In this document: positions 52,047 through 60,914 of the stretch, one piece after another
Layout of the letters: every line of letters starts with the position of its first letter
Numbering within the stretch: position 1 is the stretch's first letter
Origin: Lewinellaceae bacterium
GTDB lineage: Bacteria; Bacteroidota; Bacteroidia; Chitinophagales; Saprospiraceae
Length of the DNA: 64,000 bases
Direction of reading: 5' to 3'
NCBI GenBank assembly: GCA_016708875.1
Contig: JADJFA010000021.1
Location: forward strand, 1 to 64,000
Program-made: the position numbers and the translations under genes
The notes under the pieces: generated by a model
What the model was told of the DNA's origin: nothing
Databases searched by the model: none
What the model saw: the letters and a program-made list of their open reading frames with translations, nothing else

Positions 52047-53875
52047 CACTGAAACATTTTTTCAATCTCCCCGGCATATTGTTTCATCACTACTTCACGC
52101 CGAACTTTCAAGGTCGGAGTAAGTAATCCGTTCTCTGGCGTCCAAGACTCGAAAAGCAGGTGGAAAGCCCGGACTTTTTCAATCGTGCCGAGCCGGTCTT
52201 CATTTATTTTTTCTATTTCCTGACGGAAAAACTTTTCCACTTTTGGGTTCAAGACCATGAATTGTGGAGAGGTCCAGTGTACCTTGTTTTCCTTGCACCA
52301 GGCTTCCAATTGTTGAAAATCAGGAACAATCAGAGCACCCACAAAAGCGCGGTTTAGTCCTAGCGCCAGGGCCTGGCTGATATAGGGTGAGCCTACCAAC
52401 TGTTGTTCGACAAAAGCCGGGGCGACAAATTTGCCTGTGGTCGTTTTGAAAACCTCACTTTTCCGACCCGTTATTTTCAAAAAACGCTTGTACTCGAACC
52501 TCCCCAAATCCCCAGTCCGAAACCATCCATCAGGCGTGTATCGCTCAGCGGATTCTTCCGGTAAATGCAGGTAACCACTTGTTACGTTTGGACCGCGTAC
52601 CTCCACCTCGCCATTGCCTTCCTCGTCTCGTTCCTCTGCAATGCGTACTTCCACACCAGGCGCGGGAATGCCCACCGTGCCAAAATGCACCCCGCCCGGC
52701 TCGAAGCGATTAAACGCAATGACCGGACTTGTTTCCGTAAGCCCATATCCTTCGCGCACATCAATCCGCGCCGCTGAAAAAAGCCTGCCAAGTCTCGGTT
52801 GCATAGCCGCTGCCCCCACTGCGATATACCGAATACGACCACCCATTCGCTTGCGCCAATGCCTGAAAACGAGCAAGTCAGCCAACCAACGTTTCAGGCG
52901 GTAATCAAAAGGCATGGCCAGACCACCCGCGTAAGGGAATCGCTCGCCGAGTGCAATGGCCCAATCGAGGATTTTCTTTTTAAGGCGTCCACTTCTGTTG
53001 CGCTCATCCAGGAGCCGTTCGTGCATGCGTTCGAGCACCCGGGGCACTGCGGTGATAAAGTGGGGGCGTACTTCTTGCAGGGTTTTGGGCAAGCGTTCCA
53101 TACTGTCTGCAAACCAGATGGGTGTGCCAGCGGCCTGGTAGGTGAAGCATACCATTCGCTCCAAAATGTGGCTCATCGGCAGGAAACTCACTGCGGCTGT
53201 GTCGGGGCCAACAGGGACGATGGCGAGCACAGACTTGACGTTGCTGACGATGTTGCGGTGGCTGAGCATCACGCCTTTGGGAAGGCCGGTGGTACCCGAG
53301 GTGTAAAGCAGGGTAGCGAGCGCGTCTTCCTGAATGCCATCGCGGTAGTATTGGATTTTGCCGGCCAGGTGTTCGTCGGGTAAACAGACGAGATCGTTCC
53401 AGTAATGTATCCCGGAACGCTGTTCCGGGACTCCCGGAACAGCGTTCCGGGACAACAGGCTGTTCCGGGATTCAAAAGAAAAAACAAACTCCACCTTCAC
53501 CCCGGCAGATTCAATCCTTTCCAACATTTCTTCATTGCTAACAAAACACGCTCGCAGTTTCGCATCTTTGGCTATGTGCGCAATTTCGTCCAAGCGAGCC
53601 GTGGCATGAATGGGCACCGGGACAATGCCGACCTGCAACATAGCCATATCAGCAATGATCCATTCAGGGCTGCCGCAGTGCGCCAGAATGCCCACACAAT
53701 CGCCTGGGTGCAGACCAATGTGGAGCAGCCCTGCGCTAAGCTGGTCTCTTTCAGCAAGGAGTTCGGCAGTAGTCCAGGTTTTCCAGGAACCGTCCACACG
53801 ACCCGCTGCCGCCACCTTTTGGGGGTAGCGAATTTGCTGATATTCAAGGATTTCGAAGAGACGGGAGAAGTTCAT
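52046..53875 (-). CDS. long-chain acyl-CoA synthetase (AMP-forming)
   Basis: A 609-residue AMP-binding enzyme. The P-loop motif is LLYTSGTTGLPKGVMLSHRN (about 190-209), the A5/adenine motif GYGLTETSPVI (about 384-394), and the A8 hinge DGWFRTGDLGRFEYKRFLKITGRKSEVFKTTTGKFVAP (about 455-492). The C-terminal Lys is expected in VEKVRAF. It activates fatty acids for beta-oxidation or lipid use. Residues about 136-156 (SRNSLLSRNAVPGVPEQRSGI) are encoded by a palindromic element (53410-53470) inserted in frame before the P-loop. Otherwise the gene is intact. It is close to the MFS gene (17 bp). Confidence 0.92.
   Translation of the reverse strand: MNFSRLFEILEYQQIRYPQKVAAAGRVDGSWKTWTTAELLAERDQLSAGLLHIGLHPGDCVGILAHCGSPEWIIADMAMLQVGIVPVPIHATARLDEIAHIAKDAKLRACFVSNEEMLERIESAGVKVEFVFSFESRNSLLSRNAVPGVPEQRSGIHYWNDLVCLPDEHLAGKIQYYRDGIQEDALATLLYTSGTTGLPKGVMLSHRNIVSNVKSVLAIVPVGPDTAAVSFLPMSHILERMVCFTYQAAGTPIWFADSMERLPKTLQEVRPHFITAVPRVLERMHERLLDERNRSGRLKKKILDWAIALGERFPYAGGLAMPFDYRLKRWLADLLVFRHWRKRMGGRIRYIAVGAAAMQPRLGRLFSAARIDVREGYGLTETSPVIAFNRFEPGGVHFGTVGIPAPGVEVRIAEERDEEGNGEVEVRGPNVTSGYLHLPEESAERYTPDGWFRTGDLGRFEYKRFLKITGRKSEVFKTTTGKFVAPAFVEQQLVGSPYISQALALGLNRAFVGALIVPDFQQLEAWCKENKVHWTSPQFMVLNPKVEKFFRQEIEKINEDRLGTIEKVRAFHLLFESWTPENGLLTPTLKVRREVVMKQYAGEIEKMFQ
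53410..53470. repeat. 21-bp inverted repeat plus partial third copy inside the acyl-CoA synthetase gene
   Basis: Arms 53410-53430 and 53432-53452 are exact complements with one C between. A third partial copy (CTGTTCCGGGA) ends at 53470. Each arm contains CCCGGAACGCTGTTCCGGG, itself almost a palindrome. Confidence 0.9.
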
Positions 53876-53892
53876 ACATCATAGTTCATTCA

Positions 53893-55220
53893 TCATCCTT
53901 CAACAGCCATTCGCCTAATTTTCACAACAGAGAAAATAATCAAACTAATCACAAAAAACACTGCCAAGGCCCGCACGCTGTCTCGCATATCGCCCGTGAT
54001 TTGCTGGACAAAGCCGAAAGTGAAAGTACCCACCACCGTGGAAATTTTGTCCATCACATCATAAAAACTGAAGTAGGAAGCCGTGTCGGGCGTGTCTTCT
54101 GGGAGAAGTTTGGCGTAGGTTGCTCTGGATAGCGATTGTATTCCGCCCATTACCACCCCGACTCCGGCGGCCAAGAGGTAAAAATCGAGGCCGGTTTGCA
54201 CATAATACCCCGTGATACACACTACTGTCCAAATGACGAGCATGACCATGATGGAGAATTTGTTGCCTTTTTTGCCAGAGAGTTTTGCCGAAGCCCAAGC
54301 GCCACCAATGGCCACGATTTGAAGGATAAGTACCAAGTAGATAAGTTTTTGGGCGTCAAAACCCAGCACTACATCCGCAAAGGTGGAGGCGAGAAAAAGG
54401 ACCGCCTGAACACCAGCATTGTAGCAAAAAAACGCGGAGAGAAAACGCAGGGCATTGGGGTTCTTTTTGAGGTTGCGCCATGCTTTTCGGAGTTCTTGAT
54501 AACCCTTTCCGAGCAGGTTTCCACGGGTTTTTTCACGCGAGTCTTGCGGCAGACGGCGAAAAGGGATTTGAGAAAAACCTATCCACCATAGGCCAACCAT
54601 GACAAAGGCAGTTGGTACGGCAAGCCCTTTCGCTTCAAAGCCGAACCATTTGTAATTGCTGATAACCACCAAATTGATCAGCAGCAAAATAACGCTACCA
54701 ATAAAGCCATAACTAAAACCCTTAGCACTCACATCGTCATAACGGTCTTCGGTGGCGATAATAGGCAGAAAAGAATTGTAAAAAACGATGCCGCCTGCAA
54801 AACCAATGGTGGCCAGGATAAAGCCCGTAACCCCTACCCAAAGCGTATTCATGTCTGTAAAAAACCACATGGACATACACGCCAGGGCGCCCATAAGCGA
54901 AAAAAAACGCAAGAATGCTATCCGTTTCCCTCCATAGTCTGCAATGCCAGAGAGGATGGGCGAAATGGCTGCAATGATCAAATAGGCCAGCGAAATGGAA
55001 TAAGCAAACAATGAAGAATTCGTCATTCGAATACCCGCAACCTGCACGTAATCAATGGTTTCTTTGATTCCGTCGCCCGTCATGGCTAGGAAGTACGCCG
55101 GAAAAATGGCGACCGTAATAACGAGCGCATAGGCTGAGTTGGCCCAGTCGAAAAACGCCCAGGCATTGATGGTGCGCGGGTTGTTCTTGACGGGGGAGAG
55201 GGTTGTTCGAGTGTGTCCAT
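53893..55220 (-). CDS. MFS transporter of the UMF1 type (one-base slip near the start)
   Basis: About 441 residues, 11-12 TM helices. The UMF1/Atg22-like start is MDTLEQP...NPRTINAWAFFDWANSAYALVITVAIFPAYF, beginning at ATG 55220; the frame changes at a G5 run (55192-55196; one base missing). The rest is the open frame from 55083: MTGDGIKETIDYV, YLIIAAISPILSGIADYGGKRIAFLRFFS (about 70-98, the MFS motif A-like D-x-G-x-K/R-R), and QSLSRATYAKLLPEDTPDTASYFSFYDV. UMF1 proteins export small molecules, often amino acids or nucleosides. Substrate unknown. The slip is probably a read error. Confidence 0.9.
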
Positions 55221-55225
55221 TTTAT

Positions 55226-55379
55226 TAAATGTAAAACCGCAAAACCAGGCCGGTGGGGGGGGGTAAACAGGAGAACCGCAAAATTAAAACAAGGGAAGTC
55301 CATCTGACCAAGTTCTGACAATCGGGCCTTTGGTTTTAATTTGCGGTTCTCCTGTTTTACATTTTGCGGTTTAATTCCA
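55226..55379. repeat. long imperfect inverted repeat of ATGTAAAA/CCGCAAAA words
   Basis: The left part (ATGTAAAACCGCAAAACC, GGAGAACCGCAAAATT) and the right part (AATTTGCGGTTCTCC, TTTTACATTTTGCGGTTT) are complementary, with about 40 nt between. It shares its words with 14728-14869. Confidence 0.8.
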
Positions 55380-55380
55380 T

Positions 55381-57688
55381 TTACTCTACCACCACCTCAT
55401 CCACAAAAAGCCAGGCTCCGTTGCTTGCGCCAGGCTCGTCTTTTGGGATGACTCCGTAGGTTTTTGCCACGAATTTGAGGTAGCGCCCTTTGGCATTGGG
55501 TGTTTCGAGGACCACGTTTTCCACCGTTGCGCCAATGAGCGCTTCGGCATCTATTGTTTTGGAAATCAGGAGTTTAAAGTTAATGCCGTCGTCCGAAATG
55601 TACACTTCTGCGCCTTTTGGAGGCCAAATCCAGGATGCTTTGGCGTTCACGAAATTGAACGAAACTTTGCCAAATGCCGTGGCTTGTCCAAAATCAATTA
55701 CCGGGTCAATATCGTGGTTTACGAGGCCCACCCAATGGTTCCAGGTTTTAATGCCGCCCGTCACGCCATTGGTCAACCCGAACTCGTCGCCGCCGGTGTA
55801 TTGCTCGGGTTTTCGGGGCATGACATAAGATTTGCCGATGGCCTTGTGGATCGTGTATTGCACAGACATCGCCTTCCCCAAAGGTTTTGTTTTGTTAAAA
55901 ACAGCTGCCCTCAAAGTCGTGGTTTTCGTAATTGGAATCGGCGAGACGTATTTGGGCGCATTGGGCGAAGGTGGTTTGCCGTCTGAAGTGTAGCGGATTT
56001 CGAGTGCCGGGTCGTTGACTTTAAGTGTTACCTTATTGTTTGAAAACGAGGCGGTTACGTCATAAAAACTCTTGGAGAACTTGAGGCTTGATGCGTCGAG
56101 CCGATTCATGTGCGGTTGAATGCGCCGCACAAAATCGGTCCAGTTGCGCTTTGATTTGGGCGACCACACCGCTTCTGCCAGCGCACAGGCACGTGGGAAA
56201 GCCATGTATTCTACCTGTTCAGATTTGGGCATGTATTCCGTCCACACATTGCCTTGAGCACCAAGGATATGTTTGGCTTCTTCGGGCGAAAGTTCTTCTG
56301 GTATAGGCTCGTAACTGTATGCTTTTTCGAGCGTGGTGAGTCCCCCAATGGCTGTTGGCTCAGAGGCCGGGTCGCTTTGGTAATGATCAAAATAACAGTG
56401 TGTACCGGGCGACATGATGGCATCGTGCCCAGCCCGGGCCGCTGCAATGCCGCCTTGAGTGCCGCGCCAACTCATCACAGTAGCTGTGGGCGCCAGTCCT
56501 CCTTCTAATATCTCATCCCAGCCGATAATTTTTCGGTTGTGGAGCGCGAGTGTTTTTTCTATACGTCGAATGAAATAACTCTGGAGTTCGTGGGTGTCTT
56601 TCAATTTTTTGTCCTTCATGCGTTTTTGGCATTTTGGACAGGCTTCCCAGCGCGTTTTGGGACATTCATCACCCCGATGTGGATATAGCTGCTGGGAACA
56701 ACTCACATACTTCCGCCAACACATCATCAAGAAAAGCGAAGGTTTGGTCATTTCCTGCACAAAAAACATCGTCGAAAACGCCCCATTTTGTAGCGGCCTC
56801 GTAGGGTCCTCCCGTGCATCCAAGATCAGGATAGGCAGAAAGTGCAGCCATCGAGTGGCCCGGCATTTCAATTTCAGGAATGATGGTGATGAAACGCTTT
56901 TTGGCGTATTCCACGATGTCTTTGATTTCCCGCTGGGTATAAAAACCGCAGTATTTTTTGCCGTCGAACTGGTGCGGCATATCGTTGTAATGGCCCACCA
57001 ATGTTTCCTTTCGGCAGGAGGCGGTGCGCTGTAATTCAGGATATTTCTTGATCTCGATGCGCCAGCCTTGATCTTCGGTCAAGTGCCAGTGGAAGGTATT
57101 GAACTTGTGCATCGCCAGCATGTCAATGTATTTTTTGACAAAAACTGGCTGGAAAAAGTGGCGACCAACGTCCAGGTGCATCCCGCGGTAGGCAAATCGC
57201 GGAGCGTCCTGAATGAGGCAGCTCGGGGCTACCCATTTTACACTGCCATAGCTGTGTGTACCGCCGAATTCTGGAGGCATCAGTTGCCGGAGTGTTTGCA
57301 CCGCATAAAAAGCACCAGCGGCCGTCTTTGCGCGAATAATTACCGCGTTGGTTTTGACTTCTAAAATATAACCCTCATCAGATACAATGCTTGGATCTGG
57401 CAGGAAATAGATGGAATTGCCCTTTGGTTCCTTGAATTTTTTTAGCGGTTGGCTTGTGAGCCGATAACCAGTGCTGGTGGCGGTCATCGCCATAAAGTAC
57501 TGGGCGGGCAGTTGCCACTCGGCCTCGCCCTCAGGCGTATAGATCCGGGTGTCTTTTTTCAGTGTAAAAAACCCTTTACGAGCCTCCACGCTTTGAGGCA
57601 AAGGGACGAGGTTGAAAAGGTTGGGGGCTGGCTGGCAATTGGCAAAAAGCGGGAAAAAAATTAAAAGGGCCCAAAATCGTATCGTCAT
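55381..57688 (-). pseudogene. GH20 beta-N-acetylhexosaminidase (two one-base slips)
   Basis: Corrected, about 768 residues. Lipoprotein-like signal MTIRFWALLIFFPLFANC; the GH20b domain (about 20-150); the catalytic barrel starts at FAYRGMHLDVGRHFFQPVFVKKYIDMLAMHKFNTFHWHLTEDQGWRIEIKKYP. The Asp-Glu pair is in HIGGDECPKTRW, and SWRGTQGGIAAARAGHDAIMSPGTHCYFDHYQ follows. The C-terminal F5/8-type domain (about 600-768) holds EYTGGDEFGLTNGVTGG...WIWPPKGAEVYISDDGINF. The break is exactly at the active-site pair: a C run (56672-56675) and a G run (56694-56696) each lack one base. The readable parts are 56669-57688 and 55381-56655. It removes terminal GlcNAc/GalNAc at the cell surface. Confidence 0.92.
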
Positions 57689-57918
57689 AAGGGTGGTTTC
57701 GTCTATTTGTCGGCAAGGTAAGAAACCACAATCGTCAGCCGTTTGCTAAATCTTCAAATTATTTATCAAATATGAGTGATGTTTGGTGCTCAAACATGAC
57801 ATTTGTACCGTCTAAGGACATAAAGAACAATTCAACAAGCGGAATAATGGGGCAGACAACAGAAAATACGCCCTCAAAGTCGCTTCGTTTAACTAATTTT
57901 TACGGTAGGAAGAATGCC

Positions 57919-57958
57919 AACGGCGCAAGGAAAAGTCCTTGTGCCGTTTGGTTTTTTT
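57919..57958 (+). terminator. rho-independent terminator, plus orientation
   Basis: A 12-bp stem (AACGGCGCAAGG/CCTTGTGCCGTT, one G-T) with a 6-nt loop and TGGTTTTTTT after it. It faces the thrB gene end (57970) and would stop transcription entering from the left; the reverse direction has only a weak T tract. Confidence 0.7.
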
Positions 57959-57969
57959 GAAGGAATTCC

Positions 57970-58896
57970 TCAGCAAATCACCGCTCCCTCCTGGTTCACC
58001 AACGAAAGGTATATCTGGCTCTCTAAACCATGCTTGGCAAATGCCTTCTGCATGGCCGCGCTCGCATTCTCGGCCACCAAACTGTTGGCGCAGAGCGCAA
58101 AAACGGAAGGCCCTGCTCCAGAAATACTGCATCCCAAAGCCCCTTCGCGCATGGCAGCTTCCTGCACATCATAAAATCCGGGGATGAGCACAGCGCGTTG
58201 AGGTTCAATAATTTCATCGCGAAGGCTTCGACCTACAAGCCCCAGGTCGCCGTTGAAAAGTCCCACAACAAAAGCCGCTAAGTTGGCACTTTGTCGCACA
58301 TGTTTTTCCATGGGCACTTCGGGATTCAACATAAGGCGGGCATCGCGGGTCAACAATTCCAATTTGGGGTGCACAACCACAACATATAACCCCCGTGGCA
58401 CATGCAGCCGATGCACGTCGAGGCTGGCATTGTCGCGCACCAGCACGATTCCGCCGAGGAGTGAAGGGGCTATATTGTCTGCTTGTATGCCTCCGGAAGC
58501 CACCTGTTCACCGGCCCAGGCAAAGGGTAGCAGCTCGCGCTTGCTAAGCCCGGTACGCAACAATTCGCTTACGGCCAAGGTAGCAGCTGCCGCACTGGCC
58601 GCACTACTGCCAAGCCCGCTATTGATGGGCATTTTTTTGTGGATTTCGAGTTCGATGCCGCGCTCCGTTTCACCGAGGTGTTGGAGCAAACGGAGCACGG
58701 CCATACCTGCCGTGTTGAGCTCCGGCTCATAAGGTAGTTTGCCACCTGCGCCCGTTATTTTCGTGATGCGCAGTCCGGGTGTGTCGCTTTTGCGGGCAAT
58801 GACCTCGTCGCCGGGCTTTTCGAGTGCAAGGCCCAAGGTGTCGAATCCGATGCCGATATTGCCCACTGTTGCCGGGGCGAATGCTTTGATTCCCAA
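57970..58896 (-). CDS. thrB: homoserine kinase
   Basis: A 308-residue GHMP kinase in threonine synthesis (homoserine to O-phosphohomoserine). The first motif (APATVGNIGIGFDTLGLALEKPGD, residues 6-29) and the ATP-binding motif INSGLGSSAASAAAATLAVSELL (about 91-113) are clear; the third motif is near GALGCSISGAGPSVFALC (about 253-270). Length is normal. Partner thrA/thrC genes are not in the window. A TATCTTTG box (58998-59005) lies about 100 nt upstream, with repeats between. The 3' end is next to the plus-strand terminator. Confidence 0.94.
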   Translation of the reverse strand: MGIKAFAPATVGNIGIGFDTLGLALEKPGDEVIARKSDTPGLRITKITGAGGKLPYEPELNTAGMAVLRLLQHLGETERGIELEIHKKMPINSGLGSSAASAAAATLAVSELLRTGLSKRELLPFAWAGEQVASGGIQADNIAPSLLGGIVLVRDNASLDVHRLHVPRGLYVVVVHPKLELLTRDARLMLNPEVPMEKHVRQSANLAAFVVGLFNGDLGLVGRSLRDEIIEPQRAVLIPGFYDVQEAAMREGALGCSISGAGPSVFALCANSLVAENASAAMQKAFAKHGLESQIYLSLVNQEGAVIC

Positions 58897-58944
58897 GGTG
58901 TGTGAGAGACGTGAGAGAGTGAGAGTCCTAAGAGCGCCCGCCTA

Positions 58945-58996
58945 CGCCCCTGTCCGCCAAGGCTCGGCAGGCGGGAAGGCTTCGGCGGGTAAATGC
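58945..58996. repeat. dispersed elements in the thrB leader
   Basis: A CGCCAAGGCTCGGCAGGCGGG segment and CTTCGGCGGGTAAA, both parts of the dispersed family, lie between promoter box and thrB start. Another piece, CCCTGCCTACCGGCAGGCAG, occurs at about 59086-59105 and matches 3753-3772 in reverse. Confidence 0.6.
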
Positions 58997-58997
58997 G

Positions 58998-59005
58998 CAA
59001 AGATA
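58998..59005 (-). promoter_or_regulatory. TAnnTTTG -7 box for thrB
   Basis: The minus strand reads TATCTTTG, a full -7 match, about 100 nt before thrB. Confidence 0.4.
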
Positions 59006-59012
59006 TTCAGGA

Positions 59013-59059
59013 ATAAAAAAGCGGCGCAAACAACTTGCTGAAAGTCGTTTGCGCCGCTT
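59013..59059 (-). terminator. rho-independent terminator for the 61-residue gene
   Basis: An 18-bp stem (AAGCGGCGCAAACAACTT against its complement, one mismatch) with a 5-nt loop. On the minus strand six T's follow. It lies downstream of the gene ending at 59113. Confidence 0.8.
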
Positions 59060-59112
59060 GATAATTTTTAGGATATCCCAATATCCCTGCCTACCGGCAG
59101 GCAGGCTAATAT

Positions 59113-59298
59113 CTAATTTAAACCACGAAGGCTATTAAAAGGCCTCATTTCTTCGCCCAGCCAGTTGATATTCCAATCGTCTTTAGGTAGCAGGATACGT
59201 TTTGCTTGGCGGGTGGCTTTTCTGCGGAGGTAAGCAACGGCCAAACGCGGAGATTTGCGCCAGATGCGGCGGAACTTGTTGATGCGGGGAGTGGCCAT
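59113..59298 (-). CDS. small basic protein of unknown function
   Basis: A 61-residue protein from ATG 59298 (MATPRINKFRRIWRKSPRLAVAYLRRKATRQAKRILLPKDDWNINWLGEEMRPFNSLRGLN). It is rich in Arg and Lys in the first 35 residues and acidic later, suggesting a nucleic-acid or ribosome-associated role, but no family is recognised. An upstream in-frame start at 59436 would add 46 residues from AT-rich DNA and is less likely. A strong terminator follows. It reads as a real gene because of that terminator and the codon pattern. Confidence 0.6.
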   Translation of the reverse strand: MATPRINKFRRIWRKSPRLAVAYLRRKATRQAKRILLPKDDWNINWLGEEMRPFNSLRGLN

Positions 59299-59564
59299 GA
59301 TAGAATAGTTTTTGTGTGAAAATCGGAGTAGCTTTAAACAATTGATTACGAGGTCACTAACGGGATTATTGAACAAAAAGTTTTTCTTTTCGAAAGTATT
59401 TTTAGTTAAAATTTCGAAATGACGCAAATCAGCCAAAAGTTATCAGAACGCCATTTAATGCTCGAATGAGGTTGAAGCGTAAACCGAAATGAAGAACTTT
59501 TTAAAAGTTGCCCATGCTCCTCCCATTAGCCTGCTTACCTTCGCCGCCCGAACTACTGCAAATT

Positions 59565-60284
59565 ATGAGCCAAATACTCTCTATAGTAATTCCCGCTTAC
59601 AACGAAGAGCGCACCATTCACCGCATTTTGGACAAAGTGAAGGCGGTGGAACTCATCGGGGGCTTCCAAAAAGAACTCATTATCACCAACGATTGCTCCC
59701 GCGACGACACCGAAGGAGCCATCCGCCGTTACATGGAGGCGAACCCCGAACTGAATATCCGTTACCTAAAGCACGAGGTAAACCAGGGCAAGGGCGCAGC
59801 ACTCCACACAGGCATCCAGCACGCTTCGGGTGAATATATTATCATCCAGGATGCTGATTTGGAATACGACCCGAATGAATACAATATCCTCCTCCGGCCT
59901 ATTTTAGATGGCTTCGCGGATGTGGTATTTGGTTCGCGTTTTATGGGCGGAAGACCGCACCGCATCCTTTTTTACTGGCACAGCATCGGCAACAAGTTTC
60001 TGACCAATCTTTCCAACATGTTCACCAACCTGAACCTGACGGACATGGAAACCTGCTACAAAATGTTCCGTTCGGATATGCTCAAAAGCCTTCCGCTGCG
60101 TGAAAAACGCTTTGGTTTTGAGCCAGAGGTGACGGCAAAAATCAGTCGGGTGCCGGGCGTGCGTATTTACGAAGTGGGTATTTCCTATTATGGACGCACT
60201 TACGCCGAGGGGAAGAAAATCGGCGCAAAAGATGGTTTTCGGGCTATTTATTGTATTTTGAAGTACAATCTTTGGGCTAAGTAG
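59565..60284 (+). CDS. family 2 glycosyltransferase, DPM1-like
   Basis: A 239-residue soluble GT2 from ATG 59565 (MSQILSIVIPAYNEERTIHRILDKV); a longer frame from 59508 adds hydrophobic residues that do not fit the family. Conserved parts: ELIITNDCSRDDTEGAIRRYM, NQGKGAALHTGI (about 77-88), YIIIQDADLEYDPNEY (DxD motif, about 94-109), and VVFGSRFMGGRPHRILFYWHSIGNKFLTNLSNMFTNLNLTDMETCYKMF. It resembles polyprenol-phosphate mannosyl/glucosyl transferases, which charge a lipid carrier for surface glycans or protein glycosylation. An AGT-core hairpin follows. Confidence 0.92.
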   Translation: MSQILSIVIPAYNEERTIHRILDKVKAVELIGGFQKELIITNDCSRDDTEGAIRRYMEANPELNIRYLKHEVNQGKGAALHTGIQHASGEYIIIQDADLEYDPNEYNILLRPILDGFADVVFGSRFMGGRPHRILFYWHSIGNKFLTNLSNMFTNLNLTDMETCYKMFRSDMLKSLPLREKRFGFEPEVTAKISRVPGVRIYEVGISYYGRTYAEGKKIGAKDGFRAIYCILKYNLWAK

Positions 60285-60285
60285 T

Positions 60286-60376
60286 TTCAAGTTTCAAGTA
60301 AAAAGTTTCAAGTGGCACATCTGCTTAATATTGGTTGTTGGCCGCTTGAAACTTTTTACTTGAAACTTTATACTTG
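60286..60376. repeat. heptad-periodic AGTTTCA hairpin between convergent genes
   Basis: The left part AGTTTCA, AGTTTCA, AGTAAAA, AGTTTCA has a 7-nt period. After about 40 nt the complement (TTGAAACTTTTTACTTGAAACTTTATACTTG) follows. It lies between the GT2 gene and the convergent thioesterase gene and resembles 51938-52046. Confidence 0.9.
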
Positions 60377-60379
60377 TAA

Positions 60380-60787
60380 CTAAAAATGCAACTGTAGTTT
60401 CTCCATCAAGTACTCCGGCGCGGACACCACCTTTTTCGTTTTTGAATCAAAAAAGCACAGCCGAACCCGGCCTGCGTTCACGAGTTTTTTCTGCTCGTTG
60501 AAAATCTCCACATGAAAGGTGATGTACTCGTCCGGCAATTCCCGAATCTCGGTGCGGACGGTCAGCAAGTCATCGTAATAAGCCGGGCGCACAAAACGCA
60601 TTTCGAGGCTAACCACGGGTAGCCAGATTCCGTACACATCTTCCAATTCCTTGTAGGTCAAGCCCAAAGAACGGATCGTCTCCACGCGGCCCACCTCGTA
60701 ATATTGGGCATAATGGCCGTAGTAGAGGTAGCCCATCTGGTCGGTTTCGCCGTAGCGGACGCGGATTTGTGTTTCGTGGAAATACAT
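60380..60787 (-). CDS. acyl-CoA thioesterase (4HBT hotdog fold)
   Basis: A 135-residue YbgC/4HBT thioesterase from ATG 60787 (MYFHETQIRVRYGETDQMGYLYYGHYAQYYEVGRVETIRSLGLTY). The catalytic Asp is in RYGETDQMG (about residues 11-19). FVRPAYYDDLLTVRTEIRELPDEYITFHVEIFNEQKKLVNAGRVRLCFFD follows the hotdog pattern. It hydrolyses acyl-CoA esters. The frame is open upstream (MISSSRFITLSPNHF...), but that part is encoded by GTGATGAA-type repeats and is rejected as coding. It converges with the glycosyltransferase. Confidence 0.92.
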   Translation of the reverse strand: MYFHETQIRVRYGETDQMGYLYYGHYAQYYEVGRVETIRSLGLTYKELEDVYGIWLPVVSLEMRFVRPAYYDDLLTVRTEIRELPDEYITFHVEIFNEQKKLVNAGRVRLCFFDSKTKKVVSAPEYLMEKLQLHF

Positions 60788-60914
60788 GAAGTGATGAGGC
60801 GATGGAGTGATAAAGTGATTGGGTGATAGAGTGATGAAGCGACTCGAACTGATCAAATCACTTCATCACTCCATCGCTTTTGCCCGCCGTCAGCGAAGGA
60901 GGGTCATCACTTCA
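60788..60914. repeat. octad-periodic GTGATGAA tract and dispersed GCCCGCC...GCGAAGGAGGG element
   Basis: Units GTGATGAG, GCGATGGA, GTGATAAA, GTGATTGG, GTGATAGA, GTGATGAA run from 60790, followed by a complementary set (TCACTTCATCACTCCATCGC). A copy of the dispersed element is at 60881-60903. It spans the gap between the thioesterase and arginine deiminase genes. Confidence 0.85.

Noticed and set aside
57772..57960. 62-residue plus-strand frame before thrB
   Set aside because: Its end is the terminator stem and T run, there is no ribosome binding site, and the sequence resembles no family.
60788..60856. N-terminal extension MISSSRFITLSPNHF of the thioesterase
   Set aside because: It is encoded by the octad repeat; the thioesterase family starts at the ATG at 60787.
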